The position numbers were made by a program, and so were the translations under genes. The notes beneath the pieces were generated by a model, which was not told the DNA's origin, did not search any database, and worked only from the letters and a program-made list of their open reading frames with translations. Positions 12,446-22,790 of a stretch of DNA of 64,000 nt are shown piece by piece. Origin of the DNA: Laburnicola sp. R22_1. Taxonomy: Eukaryota > Ascomycota > Dothideomycetes > Pleosporales > Didymosphaeriaceae. Numbering within the stretch: position 1 is the stretch's first letter; each line of letters begins with the position of its first letter. The stretch spans positions 1,550,001-1,614,000 of the forward strand of contig JACONQ010000001.1 in NCBI GenBank assembly GCA_014281115.1, in the 5' to 3' direction.

Positions 12446-14280
12446 AATAGAAAAGACATTATAGTTAGAAACATTACTATTATTAAATCTAGGTAATATT
12501 ATTATTATCTTATCTCTTATTAGTAAGATAAATAAGGTTATAGTATTTTATAGTAACTTATAATAAGTTAAAATAGTTATAACTATAGGTAGCTTATCTA
12601 AGTAAACTAGGCTTATAGTTATTACAATAACTAAATTCGCTTATTAATAAGCTATTCTTATAACTACTATAAAAGTTACTATATATAAGGCTTAGTAAGT
12701 CTATAAATTATTATAGAGAGCTACGTTACTTATAAGTAAGTTACTATTCTAGAAACGTATTAGGGTAGTACTAGGGGGCTAACGTCTTATAAGACATAAT
12801 CTACATACCACTAAATAAGGTAATAGCTATTCTTTATCTTCTACTATACCTATTATTAATAAGTAATCTATAGGTAAGCGTTGTTATTATTATTAGTTAT
12901 ATTAGTAATACTTTAGAGAAGGCATTTATACTTCTAATATATAAAGTGCTTAAGAACGTAAGGGCCTACCTACTATGTTAATTAATAGGCGTTATTGCTA
13001 ATAACGCTCTAAAGATAGGCTGTAGATAGTTAAGCTATAGCTTAATAATCGCTACTATAGTATAAGAATACTATAGGGGTTATTATATTATATATAAGAT
13101 AACTAGTAGTTAGAATCTAAATATAAGATAGTAGTAATACTAATATAAGGTAGGTATATAGGCAGGCTATATACGTAGCCTCGCTTAAAACCGCGCTAGT
13201 CCTAAACGAGAAATAGCTAAGGATAATGTAAGCGAGAGGGCTGCACCTTAGATTAGTAACACCCTTAGTCGCAAAAAAAAAACCAAAGCGCTTTTTAATA
13301 CCCTACTATTATATACGCTACTTTTCTATCTAGGTAAAATATATATAAAGTTTCTTTTAAAGTTAATATATACTAGTATATTTTGCGTTAGATTTCTATA
13401 GTAGTTATAATACTACTTTTACTTAGTTGCTAGTATATATATTAGTATATAGGTACTATTAATTACTTCTATATAGTTTTTAAAAAATAGCTAATATTAT
13501 AAGTTCTCCTAAATTATATCTAGTAGCTTTTCTATAAAAGCTTTTATAATATTACAATAAAAGTATAGTAGGGCGTTAAGTACCTTATGAAATTACTATA
13601 GTTATTAGTTAAAGCTTAGTAAAGGTACAAAGTACTTGCTAACTTATTATCTTTATTAAGTGCCCTACTTTATACTTAGTATTACGCTAAGATATCCTAT
13701 TAAAGTAAATATATAAAAATATTAACACTTTTTCCTCTATAGAAATTCTACTATTACTAATACGCCTATAAGACTTTATAAAAGTTAATAGCTTATTCTA
13801 TATAGCTAAATAGAGCTATAACTTCTTAAATAACTATTAGGAATCGCCTAGGCAGTTAGCTAACTATTACTACCCTCTTCTTTTATCTAAATCTCGCTCT
13901 CTACGCTCTAGCGGCATATACTTATTATACTATTAATAGGCTAATATAGCTATAAGACTGCCTAGGGTACCTACTACTATCACTACTACAAAGATTTTAG
14001 TATTTATTTTTTAGGTAGTTATATAAAGTACTTAATATTAAACTAGATAAAAAGAGCCCTTAAGCTTAATTTTTAAACTAGAGGCACTAGAAAGCCCTAA
14101 TAGGTTTAGATATAGGGTAAATAAAGGCTAGTAAAAACTTAAATATAAAATTAGCTAATAATAAACTAAAACTAGTATTACTAAAAGTTTTTTAGCGCTA
14201 ATAAAAAAACTAAATAAGGCCCTAGTTATACGTTAATTTCGCTAAGTTAGTAAACTGGAGCCTTTCTGACGCCCTAAACT
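12446..14280. other. AT-rich relic sequence up to the compartment edge
   Basis: No readable transposon domain or gene was recognised. A slightly less AT-rich island with CG-containing words occurs around 13,180-13,290. Composition changes within roughly 50 bp at about 14,240-14,290 to the balanced base content of the gene-rich part. Confidence 0.5.
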
Positions 14281-14469
14281 AGCGGAACCAAACATGCCCT
14301 AAAGCCGCCGACGTAGCCTAGCCCGAGCGTCCCGCCATCTTATCAGATTGAAGATAGTCCCTCCCTGCAAACCCCCTCCACCAGTACCGACATCGGATAG
14401 AGCCCTTGCCATAAATTTAACCACACTAGAAAGCACCCAAATAATCTGACGGCCGATCCTGAGAGCAAA

Positions 14470-14863
14470 ATGAGCGCAAGGACGGACACTGAGGCAGAGC
14501 AGGTTGCTGCTAACAGTGGGATTACACCAGAGGCGATCGAGGCGAAATTGGTCAAGGGGTTGGGGGCTACGCATGTGGAGTTGGAGGATATGAGTGGTAC
14601 GTTTTGTTCACGTTGCTAAAGCTCATCCTGCTGTTATTGATCGGATCATTCCCCGTATTCGAGTGCCTCAGCTGACACTTTTAGGCGGATGTGGGCAAAT
14701 GTTCGAAGCCATCATTGTGTCACCTCAGTTTGCAAAGAAGACGACGCTGGCTAGGCATCGATTGGTCAACACTGTTCTCAAGGAGGAGATTGCGGCGATA
14801 CATGCCTGGACGCCAAAGTGCCATACCCCCGAAGAGTGGGAGAAGAAGAGGTCTCAGGCTTGA
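14470..14863 (+). CDS. BOL2: BolA-like protein, BOL2/Fra2 type (2 exons)
   Basis: Exons are 14470-14596 and 14685-14863, with a GT-AG intron of 88 nt, giving 101 residues. The BolA fold covers residues ~20-97: a helix and strand ending [14 protein letters not shown], then VSPQF, the helix motif ARHRLVN with the invariant His at 67, and the C-terminal [13 protein letters not shown]. This matches the BolA2/Fra2 class, partner of monothiol glutaredoxins in cytosolic iron-sulfur signalling. Cys45 is a candidate cluster ligand together with the conserved His. The start gives a normal-length family member; the next upstream sequence turns into AT-rich relic DNA within 200 bp. It faces COG6 tail to tail, 149 bp away. 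Exon joining is inferred from frame and homology. Confidence 0.88.
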
Positions 14864-15012
14864 GCGGACTTGGCTGGGCGATGCGACATGAATCATCTCA
14901 CAACACTCTACTGAATCACGTCTTGGTCACAGCTTGACTAAACGCAGGCGGGATACAAAAGTAACCAATTGCTTATTCGGTTTATACACTCAAGAGGTGT
15001 GGACAATAGAGC

Positions 15013-17170
15013 CTAGCTAAGGAGCACTCGGATCTCCCCACTGGTTCGAGGGAAAAGGTCCCGCAAAGACGGCACACGTTGTTCATCTTCTTCTTCATCC
15101 TCTTCCTCTTCCTCTTCGTTGAATAACAAATCATCTGCAGCCAGGATTTTACTCTCGACAAATTCAAAATCTTCACAAAACCTCCCTGCTGCTTCTTCGG
15201 TGATATTCTGCACAGTCGTCCTATTCTGAAGCCGCGCAAGATTTTCCGCTGCATCGATCAGCGCAGATGGTAGGAACTCGTCTAGCTGTTGGCTTGTAGA
15301 TATGAGGGCCTCTAGTTTGAAAGCGTCAAGGTCAGGGATGGTCTTCAGACTCTCTTCGGAATCGGAAACGCCGGATAGAGCTTCGAGGAGGGCATTCAAG
15401 CCGGACGTATATGTGAGGTACTGGTGCTGATAGTCTACTAGCTGTGTCGTATGCTCGCTAATTGTGTCGTCTATTTCGTTCACCCGTTCTTTCGCGAAAG
15501 AGTATGGAGTCAAAGCTGTCTTCGCTGCCATTAGGCAGTTGATAGCGAAAACATCGCTGTCGGGCGCCTGCAATCCCTTGCAGAGGTTTTCACAACCACT
15601 CATGAAAGGATCGAGAGTCTCCGCGAGAACTGACTGGAAGCCATCCTCACGGCTGTCGACTGTGGCAATGGATGTATCGTAGCTCTTGGCGAGATCCTTA
15701 AGCATCTGCAGAGCTTCGTGCAAGAAGTCCGGTGGTGAAAGATCCGCAGGTGCGACCGCCAGATCACCTTGAACGGCAGCAACATGGTCTCTCATGTTGG
15801 CGCGGAATTGCCGCATTGCAGAGCCCTCAAGCGTTTTGAAATGCTCCAATACTTCAGAATCTGCCCCGAGCAATTTGACGAAAGTACTCTTGTAAAAGCC
15901 TATCAGGTTTGCGATTTTGTAGGCCAGCGTGGCGTCGTCGTGGCTTTGGATAACCTGCTCGGTGCGCTGCCGCAGCAACCGTGCAACGCCTATGAGATCG
16001 CGGCTAACCAGTTGATTCAAAGCCTTCTTTCCATCGAAGACCTCCTCATCTCCCTCGCCACGCAGCCAGGGTTCGCTCTCCAATCCAGCTTGGATAGACC
16101 GCTTGATCTCGTCGCCATCGGAGATGAACAGCACTTCTAAAGCTTCTCTTTCCGATACTGTTGTCGAATGTGCCCAAGCAAGCATATCGCCAACATAACG
16201 CTGCGGGTCATGAGCTTGAAACTCGATAGGCTTAGTAGCAAGATTCTGTGCCTCCGAAGTGGATCCGGTCAAAGCAGCGTAGAAAGAGTCGGAAAGAATA
16301 TTCTCGCGTGCTGCTGCAAACGAGTCGAGGCAACTCTGGAACAGAGCAGGACGCTCCGCCAACACACGTAGAGAACGCCTGACAGAAGCATTGATCTGCG
16401 GATTTTCAAGATCAAGTGTCTTAAACTCCCGCTGTATCCAGCGGTATAGCTTCTGATACGCGGAGTTGATTTGCTTGGAGCTCCGTTCAAGCACTTCCAG
16501 ACCCAATCGTTGGTCCTCCGTCCCGAGGAGTACCTGGCAATCGTGATGAATCTTCTTGACTCTGGTAAGAGTCTGGAAAAACTCTTCGTTCACAGGTTCC
16601 GCAGTTGAAGTCAAAGCGGTAATTTCATCTTCTGAAATGAGGAAGTGTGAGTTGAAAGCACTCAGGATCTGCTGCTTCGTCTCGGCTTGCTTCTTCTGTT
16701 GCATGAGACTCGTCGCTTCTTCCAGGACGGGTCCAGCGTCACGGTTTGCCGCTGCAATATGGCTGCGCATTTCTTCGCAGCACTTGTTTAGGCTGCTGAT
16801 GGCGGTGCCTATGCGTTTCAGTTGCTGTGTTGGTCAGCATAGACACGTGTTTAGGGCCGTTGCAAATACAAACCTCGGCGACTGCCCCGAAATCTTTGAC
16901 AACCTCTCCATTGCATTGGATGACTTCTCTTTGGACGTCCAGGCGCAACTGGCGTCTGGTCTCTGCCGTATTTCGCACGCCACGAGCATCGAGCGTTTCC
17001 AGAGCGTCGCGAATTTCGAGATCCGCATACGAGGCGGAAAGCACGCTGGTAATCCTCGTCGACAGAGCATTTGTGCCGCGAGAGGACGCGGCGCCTGCGG
17101 GAGCAGCTGGCGAGAGAGCGTCCTGTGAGGCCGGCGTAGCAACACGCTCGGAGAAGTAGCTAGTCGCCAT
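15013..17170 (-). CDS. COG6: Conserved oligomeric Golgi complex subunit 6 (2 exons)
   Basis: Exons on the minus strand are 17170-16874 and 16824-15013, separated by a 49-nt GT-AG intron, giving 702 residues. COG6 is a lobe-B subunit of the COG tethering complex, which captures vesicles for retrograde transport within the Golgi. The N-terminal coiled-coil segment (residues ~40-200; blocks [19 protein letters not shown] and [13 protein letters not shown]) and the following helical body match the family over its whole length. A short acidic run (Glu/Asp only) precedes the C-terminus ([16 protein letters not shown]). Length is normal for fungal COG6. The start lies 333 bp from the start of divergent ATG9. 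Confidence 0.93.
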
Positions 17171-17503
17171 GGTTGGCCGGCTGGATGGCTGCTCGTGGTG
17201 GGAGAGTGATGGTCGGCGACATCGCCCTCCGATTGCCGAAAGCTCGTTAGCCTCTTTGACCGGGGCAGGTGCCCAGACGTCAACCATGTGACAGCTGCAT
17301 TCACGACCCCAACAGCCGTCACGCTAGCATGGTCACGTCAGTATTGAGACTGTCTTAGACTCCATGACGATGGGCACTCTGCATAGGGACAACCGCTCCG
17401 TCTCTTGTGGAACCCGCCGCTCACAAGGCTCAAGAGGGCTTGCTGTTGCCTCACCCACGGAACGCGCCCGCCGCTGCTTTAAGTGCAGCCCGGGAGTCCC
17501 AGC
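17171..17503. promoter_or_regulatory. Shared 333-bp divergent promoter region of COG6 and ATG9
   Basis: There is no reading frame of its own here. It separates two divergently transcribed genes, so both core promoters must lie in it or in the first exons. No clear TATA box or recognised operator was seen. Confidence 0.6.
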
Positions 17504-20300
17504 ATGATGGCTTCCAACCTCCTCTCGCGCCTTCTCCCCTCCGCCTCCGACGAAACCGACGAAACCGACGAAACCGCCCCCTTGAACCACCGCCGCCACT
17601 CTGCCTCCCCAGGCGAGCGCAACCCTATGGATATCGATGCGGAGAACCTCGATGCGCGCTTCGAGGACCAAGACTTGGAGCATTTGCTAGCGGATGCATC
17701 CGCCAGCCAGATGACGACCGAGAGCACCGCGTTTCTTCCTCAGCAGACTGAGCGGGCCCCGCCGGGTATCAACACCGCGAACAGAGCCACGGCGTGGAGA
17801 CAGCCGCCCGCATCCCGACCTTCGGCGCTCGATGACGACGACGATGTTCCGCAGTCCCTTTTACTTGAAGGCGGCCTCGATACGCCCACCACGAACCGAA
17901 CCGAACCTGCAGGCGGCCTTCCTCCGCCCGTACCTGGACCCTCTACGCGTCACACCAGAGCACAGTGGGAGACCACGCGCCGACAACAGCGTCTACATGA
18001 CGAGGGACGAAGAGATGCTCCGCCGCGGACCTGGAGAACTTCGGCTAGGCCTGGGCAGTTTACATCCAATCCCAAGGAGAGAGCGATGTGGCTCTGGGTC
18101 AATCAGACTGAGGACCTGGATAACTTCCTGGCCGAGGTGTACGATTACTACGTCGGATGCGGCATGTATTCGATTCTCTTGCGCGAGTTCTTGATGCTCT
18201 TGCAGACTGCGTTTGTCATCGGCTTCTTGACATTTCTCGGCTGGTGTATCGACTACAGCAAGCTGTCCAGCAGTCACAAATTGAGTCAAGTCCTTCAACC
18301 GAAGTGCATGCATAAGTGAGTTTTTCAAGTCTGACACTGGTACGCGGGCTGATAGCTACTAAGGATTCATGGCCTGTGGTGGCTGGCCCTCGCCTCTTTC
18401 ATTGTATATTGGCTGTGGTCCATCCTCAAGATCGTGGGTGGATTCTCGAGGCTCCAAGCCATGCACGATTTCTATCATTATCTCTTGGAGATTCCTGATC
18501 GAGATATTCAGACCGTCCAGTGGCAGCACGTCGTAGGCAGGATCATGGCGCTGCGCGACGCAAACCTTACCACGGCATCGAATCTAACGCCTGAAGTTCG
18601 GAAGCTCCTGGATTCCAAGAGTCGACAGCGGCTTGACGCAGTGGATATTGCTAGTCGTCTGATGCGGCGTGATAACTATCTCATAGCTCTATTCAACAAG
18701 GAGATCTTGGACGTGAGCATTCCTATCCCATTCTTTGGCAACAGGTCCATCTTCTCGAAGACAACACAGTGGCACGTCAACCTTGCGATCATGAACATGG
18801 TCTTTAGCGGTCCGAACGGTTCTTTTAATGAAGACTTTCTGAGAGAGAGGAACCGACGGAATCTCGTTGCCGTAATGAGGACCCGGTTGATGTATACTGG
18901 CTTCATCAGCGTGCTTTGCGCCCCTTTCGCAGTATGCTATGTTCTTGCATCGTATTTGTTCAAATACTTTACTGTAAGTCTGTTTCAAGTACTGTGTTCG
19001 ACAATCTGACGTTTTGCAGGAATATCATAAGGACCCGTCACTGCTCAGCGACCGTGACTTCACACCATTCGCTCAGTGGAAGTTCCGTGAATTTAACGAA
19101 CTTCCACACTTATTCAACCGTCGCAGGAATATGGCGTACCCGGCCGCTAACCTATATCTGCAACAGTTTCCAAAGGATAAGATGGAACAGATATCTGCTT
19201 TCGTCGCATTCGTTGCGGGTGCCTTCACTTTCGTGCTGGTAGCGTTTACACTACTGGACTCCGAACTTTTTCTCAACTTTGAGATCACTCCAGGCAAAAC
19301 CGCCATATTCTGGATTGGTATTCTCACTGCCGTTTACCGAACTGCACGTGGAAGCAGCCCACAAGAGGACCAAGTTGCCGATCCGGCCTATTATCTCAGT
19401 GCCGTAGTCCATCACACCCGATACGAGCCAGCATCATGGCATGATCGCTTACATACCGACGAGGTGCGGGCCGAATTTTCGGGCCTTTACCAACCAAAGG
19501 TCCTTCTGTTCGCAGAAGAAATACTCAGCATGGTGATTACACCTTTTATACTCATGTTCCGGCTGCCAAACTGTTCCGAGCGCATTGTCGACTTCTTCCG
19601 CGAATTCTCCATCGTTGTTGACGGCTTGGGAGTTGTTTGCTCCTACTCCATGTTCCCTTTCAAGAAAGGCGAAAACAATTTACCTGCAAATAGGACTGAT
19701 CAGCGAGAGGAAGGACTTCGCGAAGATTATTTCATGGCCAAAGACAACAAAATGATGGCTTCTTACCATGGCTTTATGGAAACATATGCTACTACTACAG
19801 GCCGCGGCTACACAGGTCATGCTGGCCGCATGCAGGGTAGAAGCAACTTCCACCCTCCGCCGCAGTTCCCGAACAATTTCCAACCAGCCTCTCAAATTTC
19901 TTCGCCACCCGAGGCTCGCGGAGCTAGCAGAGGACCAGCTGGTCGCCAACCTCTCAATCGCCGCACACCGCGCCATGGGCAGATAGCTGGCCTAAGCGAA
20001 CCCGTGAATTCGGTCCTCTTGGATCCCATCCACCAACCGTCGGCATCTACGATGAGGGCATCACCGCGACAGGGCTCGCAAGGTCGCCCTAGGTCCTCTT
20101 TCCAACCCCTTTCTGAGCAGCAGGGTCCGGCACGTATCGAGGAAAGTATGATAGGGGAGTCATGGCGAGCGAGTGGACTTGCGCAGGATGATGAAACTGA
20201 GGACGAGGCGCCGGGAGGCAACCGTGGGGGTGTCCTCCAACTGCTACATCAATTCTCGAGGGCGCAAGCCGAGGGCCGTGGTGCCGGCGTTGGCGTTTAG
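17504..20300 (+). CDS. ATG9: Autophagy-related protein 9 (3 exons)
   Basis: Exons are 17504-18315, 18364-18973 and 19020-20300, giving 900 residues. ATG9 is the multispanning lipid scramblase of autophagy and cytoplasm-to-vacuole transport; its vesicles seed the phagophore. The N-terminal ~190 residues are polar and low complexity, including a DETDETDET run coded by a 9-bp repeat. The conserved core starts at RAMWLWVNQTEDLDNFL and holds hydrophobic segments at LLMLLQTAFVIGFLTFLGW-like, WWLALASFIVYWLW, TGFISVLCAPFAVCYVLA, FVAFVAGAFTFVLVAF and IFWIGILTAVY. The C-terminal ~200 residues are disordered and Pro/Ser/Gln-rich, as in other filamentous ascomycetes. Two ATGs occur in tandem; the first is used here. 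Introns are 48 and 46 nt. The gene converges on the UBR7-like gene. Confidence 0.94.
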
Positions 20301-20557
20301 TCTTGCTTAGGAATTACCCCGGCAGAGATCTTGCACGGTGTTGCTGGTACAAGCTTAGAATAGGATTGATTATATCACCCAATGCATCGTTGGATCTTTG
20401 CCAACTCTGACTGAAGTATTCCTTCCATCATGCTGCTACCGTGTGCTACGCCACTCGGCACCTTTTCACTACCCTTTGCTGATCGCGCGCTCAATACAAC
20501 GCTCACGCCAGACCTAGAACCTTTGAAAGCCAAAACCGCCGTTCCGCTACAGCCGAC

Positions 20558-22397
20558 TCAATACCCACTCTGCTCTTTCCTCTGATGTCCCTCAGCGCCC
20601 CCACCTTCGTCATCATTATCTTGATTCTTCTTCGCACCCCCCGCCGCCTCCTCAATCCCCTTATCGTCGCCCCTCATCTTTTCAAAGAAAACTTTGATAT
20701 CTTCGGCGCCCACCACCTTCCCCTCGTCCGCATACGGCTTCAAGAAGGCCTTCAGCCCGTCCTTGAGATGCGCGTACGCCATCGCGCCCTGGATTGCCCT
20801 CACCCGATCCATGTTGTTGAAGGCCGCCTCGCCGCGGTCAAGAAGCGAGCCCGTACCCACGGAGCCGCCGTCATTGCCCTCGCCATCGTCGGACATGGGC
20901 GGCTCATAGACATCTTCTTCCTCGAGGAGTTGGGGATGGGGCTTCACGAGAGGGAAACAGGTGGCGCAATGGCAGATGTGGGTGTAAAAGTCGGGTTTCA
21001 AAAAGAGGGACAAGGGCGTTGTAGTGGCTTTTGGAGATGGAGGCGGCAGGGTGGTGAGTTTGCAGGTCGATGTGGTGATGGCGTCGGGTTGTTTGGGGTT
21101 GATGGGAAGAGTGGTGGTGGTTGAGCCTTCGGGTATGGAGGATAGTGTTGTTGCAGGGTCCTCTGACTTCTGCCGTTTGGGAGGCGCCATGGATGTCGCG
21201 GAGGAAATGTCTTCATCGCCGTCTGCTTTACGTTTTCTAGAGTCGCTGTCTGCTAATCCATTTCCGCTTCCGTTTGCCGGAGCAGATAGGTGTTGCGCTT
21301 GATTTCTGTTCAGAGCAGCGTCGAAATAGACTGAGATGAATCCAGGGGCGCTGGCGTACTTCTTGATCCAAGGGAAGGCGTCGACGCACTTGTAGCAAAG
21401 GAAGGACTCGAAGTCATCTTCTGCAGGAAAGCCTGGAGGGAGTGGTGTGTCGTCATCCTCCTCCTCCTCTTCCGCTCCTCCTGCTACGTCGTTCCCATCG
21501 ACGCCATTGCCATTACCCAGGCCTGCAGCGATAGCTGTTACGATGGAGGGTCTCCGCGCATCCGGGTTTCTGCCAGCCTCCTCTTCATGCCTTGTAAAGC
21601 TGACTTCTTTGGTAATCCCGATCATCTTCGTCACACCCTCCTTCTCCTCCACCTTCGATTTCTCCATACTCTTCTTGAATTCTTCCCTGGAGAGTCCAAG
21701 CACACATTCGGGATGCCACCAGTCCTCACCACATCCGCCGTCATCCACGGTGCCCAGTCCCAGACACTGGAACATGGCCCCCTTTTCCTGGTGTGGATCA
21801 TACTCCTCGCCGCAACCGCAGAATTTATTTCGGAAATTTTGATTGTATTTGTTGACCTTGGCGGGCTCTTCCCCCGTCACACCATCCTTTAGTCCAGTCG
21901 CGGCGTTGATACGTAGGGTGCATGGTGTTGTGTCAGGTAAACGGGTTGTGCCGCAGTCGCAGACAAAATTGCGCTTGTTGAAGAGTTCGACGAGGGCGTG
22001 GTCGCCGTGGCATGAAATGGAGCAGGCGTAGCAGACTGCTGCGGGCTGGTAGGGATCTGACGAGTTCGCTGGTGGCGGGTTGCAGTCGAGGCAGGAATAA
22101 AGACCCTGACGCAAAGGGCCGAGGTCGCGCGTACAGGTATCGAATTGCTATGGCGTGTCAAGGGCATTCTAGAGACGTAGTGTGCATGCGACTCACATAC
22201 GGGAGAGCCTCACGGGCTTCGGCTTCGAGGGTAAGTTGCTCTTTGATGAAGCTATGGCGGCCATTAGCGCATGCAGTGTGCATTGCTTCAAGCCATGCTA
22301 CTTACTCTGCTGCCGTTTGCGAACCCTCGGAGGCTTGTGAGATGGAGTTCGTGCGCGGCTTAGGCTGAGAGACGGCGGAAGGCTGCGATTCAGCCAT
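20558..22397 (-). CDS. mlo2: UBR-box protein, UBR7/Mlo2-like (3 exons)
   Basis: Minus-strand exons are 22397-22306, 22251-22197 and 22147-20558, giving 578 residues. A UBR zinc finger follows the short N-terminus: CTRDLGPLRQGLYSCLDC, then CYACSISCHGDH and FVCDCGT, with the spaced Cys/His ligands of the domain. A PHD-like zinc region comes next (FCGCGEEYDPH ... GEDWWHPECVLG), then acidic and Ser/Thr-rich linkers and a conserved C-terminal part with ICHCATCFPLVKPH. This architecture is that of UBR7 and fission yeast Mlo2, proposed E3 ubiquitin ligases acting on chromatin or N-degron substrates. The second donor could be read as GTATGT or GTGAGT; GTGAGT keeps the frame and the family block LPYQFDTC. 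The gene is divergent from MCM2, with 393 bp between the starts. Confidence 0.88.
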
Positions 22398-22790
22398 TGC
22401 GAGGATACGACGACTGGATCGTGTCGGCGTCGTAGTTGGACATCTACCTATTAAAAGCAGTCTCAGGAGACGAACAAGAGATGTGGTGAAAGGAGGACCA
22501 AGTGTTGTGATGCGTTGATGAGGCCGGCCGTGCTCCAGTCCAGCTGTGCGCCGCCTTGCCGTTTCAAGGCTTAATTGAACGCGCTAAGCCCACGCGTGTT
22601 CGACGCGACACGCTTTTCCATAGCCGCCGCCCACCTCACGCATTTCCTCTAGCAAGCCCCTCTTCGGCCCCCCTCAACGCACGTTACTGTATCCACCCAT
22701 TGCATAACATGAGGTACGTACTCCACGGACGGCGATTCTGCTTGTTGTCTGACACGCTTCAGCTCTCCGCCACCACCGCTCCGACCAAGC
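22398..22790. promoter_or_regulatory. Divergent promoter region between UBR7-like gene and MCM2
   Basis: 393 bp with no supported gene. It must carry both core promoters. A pyrimidine-rich stretch precedes the MCM2 start. No MluI cell-cycle box (ACGCGT) was noticed; the nearest similar word, CCACGCGTG, is at about 22,591-22,599. Confidence 0.5.

Larger units (their letters stand above)
1..14280. other. AT-rich, RIP-like compartment of transposon relics
   Basis: The whole stretch is strongly AT-rich. CA/TG dinucleotides look scarce and TA very common, unlike everything after about 14.28 kb. No open frame of convincing length survives except the minisatellite frame. Translations recover transposon domains in which glutamine and tryptophan codons have become TAA/TAG stops and Gly/Asp codons have become Ser/Asn. 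This is the pattern expected from CpA-to-TpA repeat-induced point mutation in Pezizomycotina. The dinucleotide bias was judged by eye, not counted. No protein-coding host gene is supported here. Confidence 0.9.

Noticed and set aside
14299..14574. Overlapping minus-strand frames at the BOL2 locus
   Set aside because: They overlap exon 1 of the clearly recognisable BolA gene on the other strand and resemble nothing.
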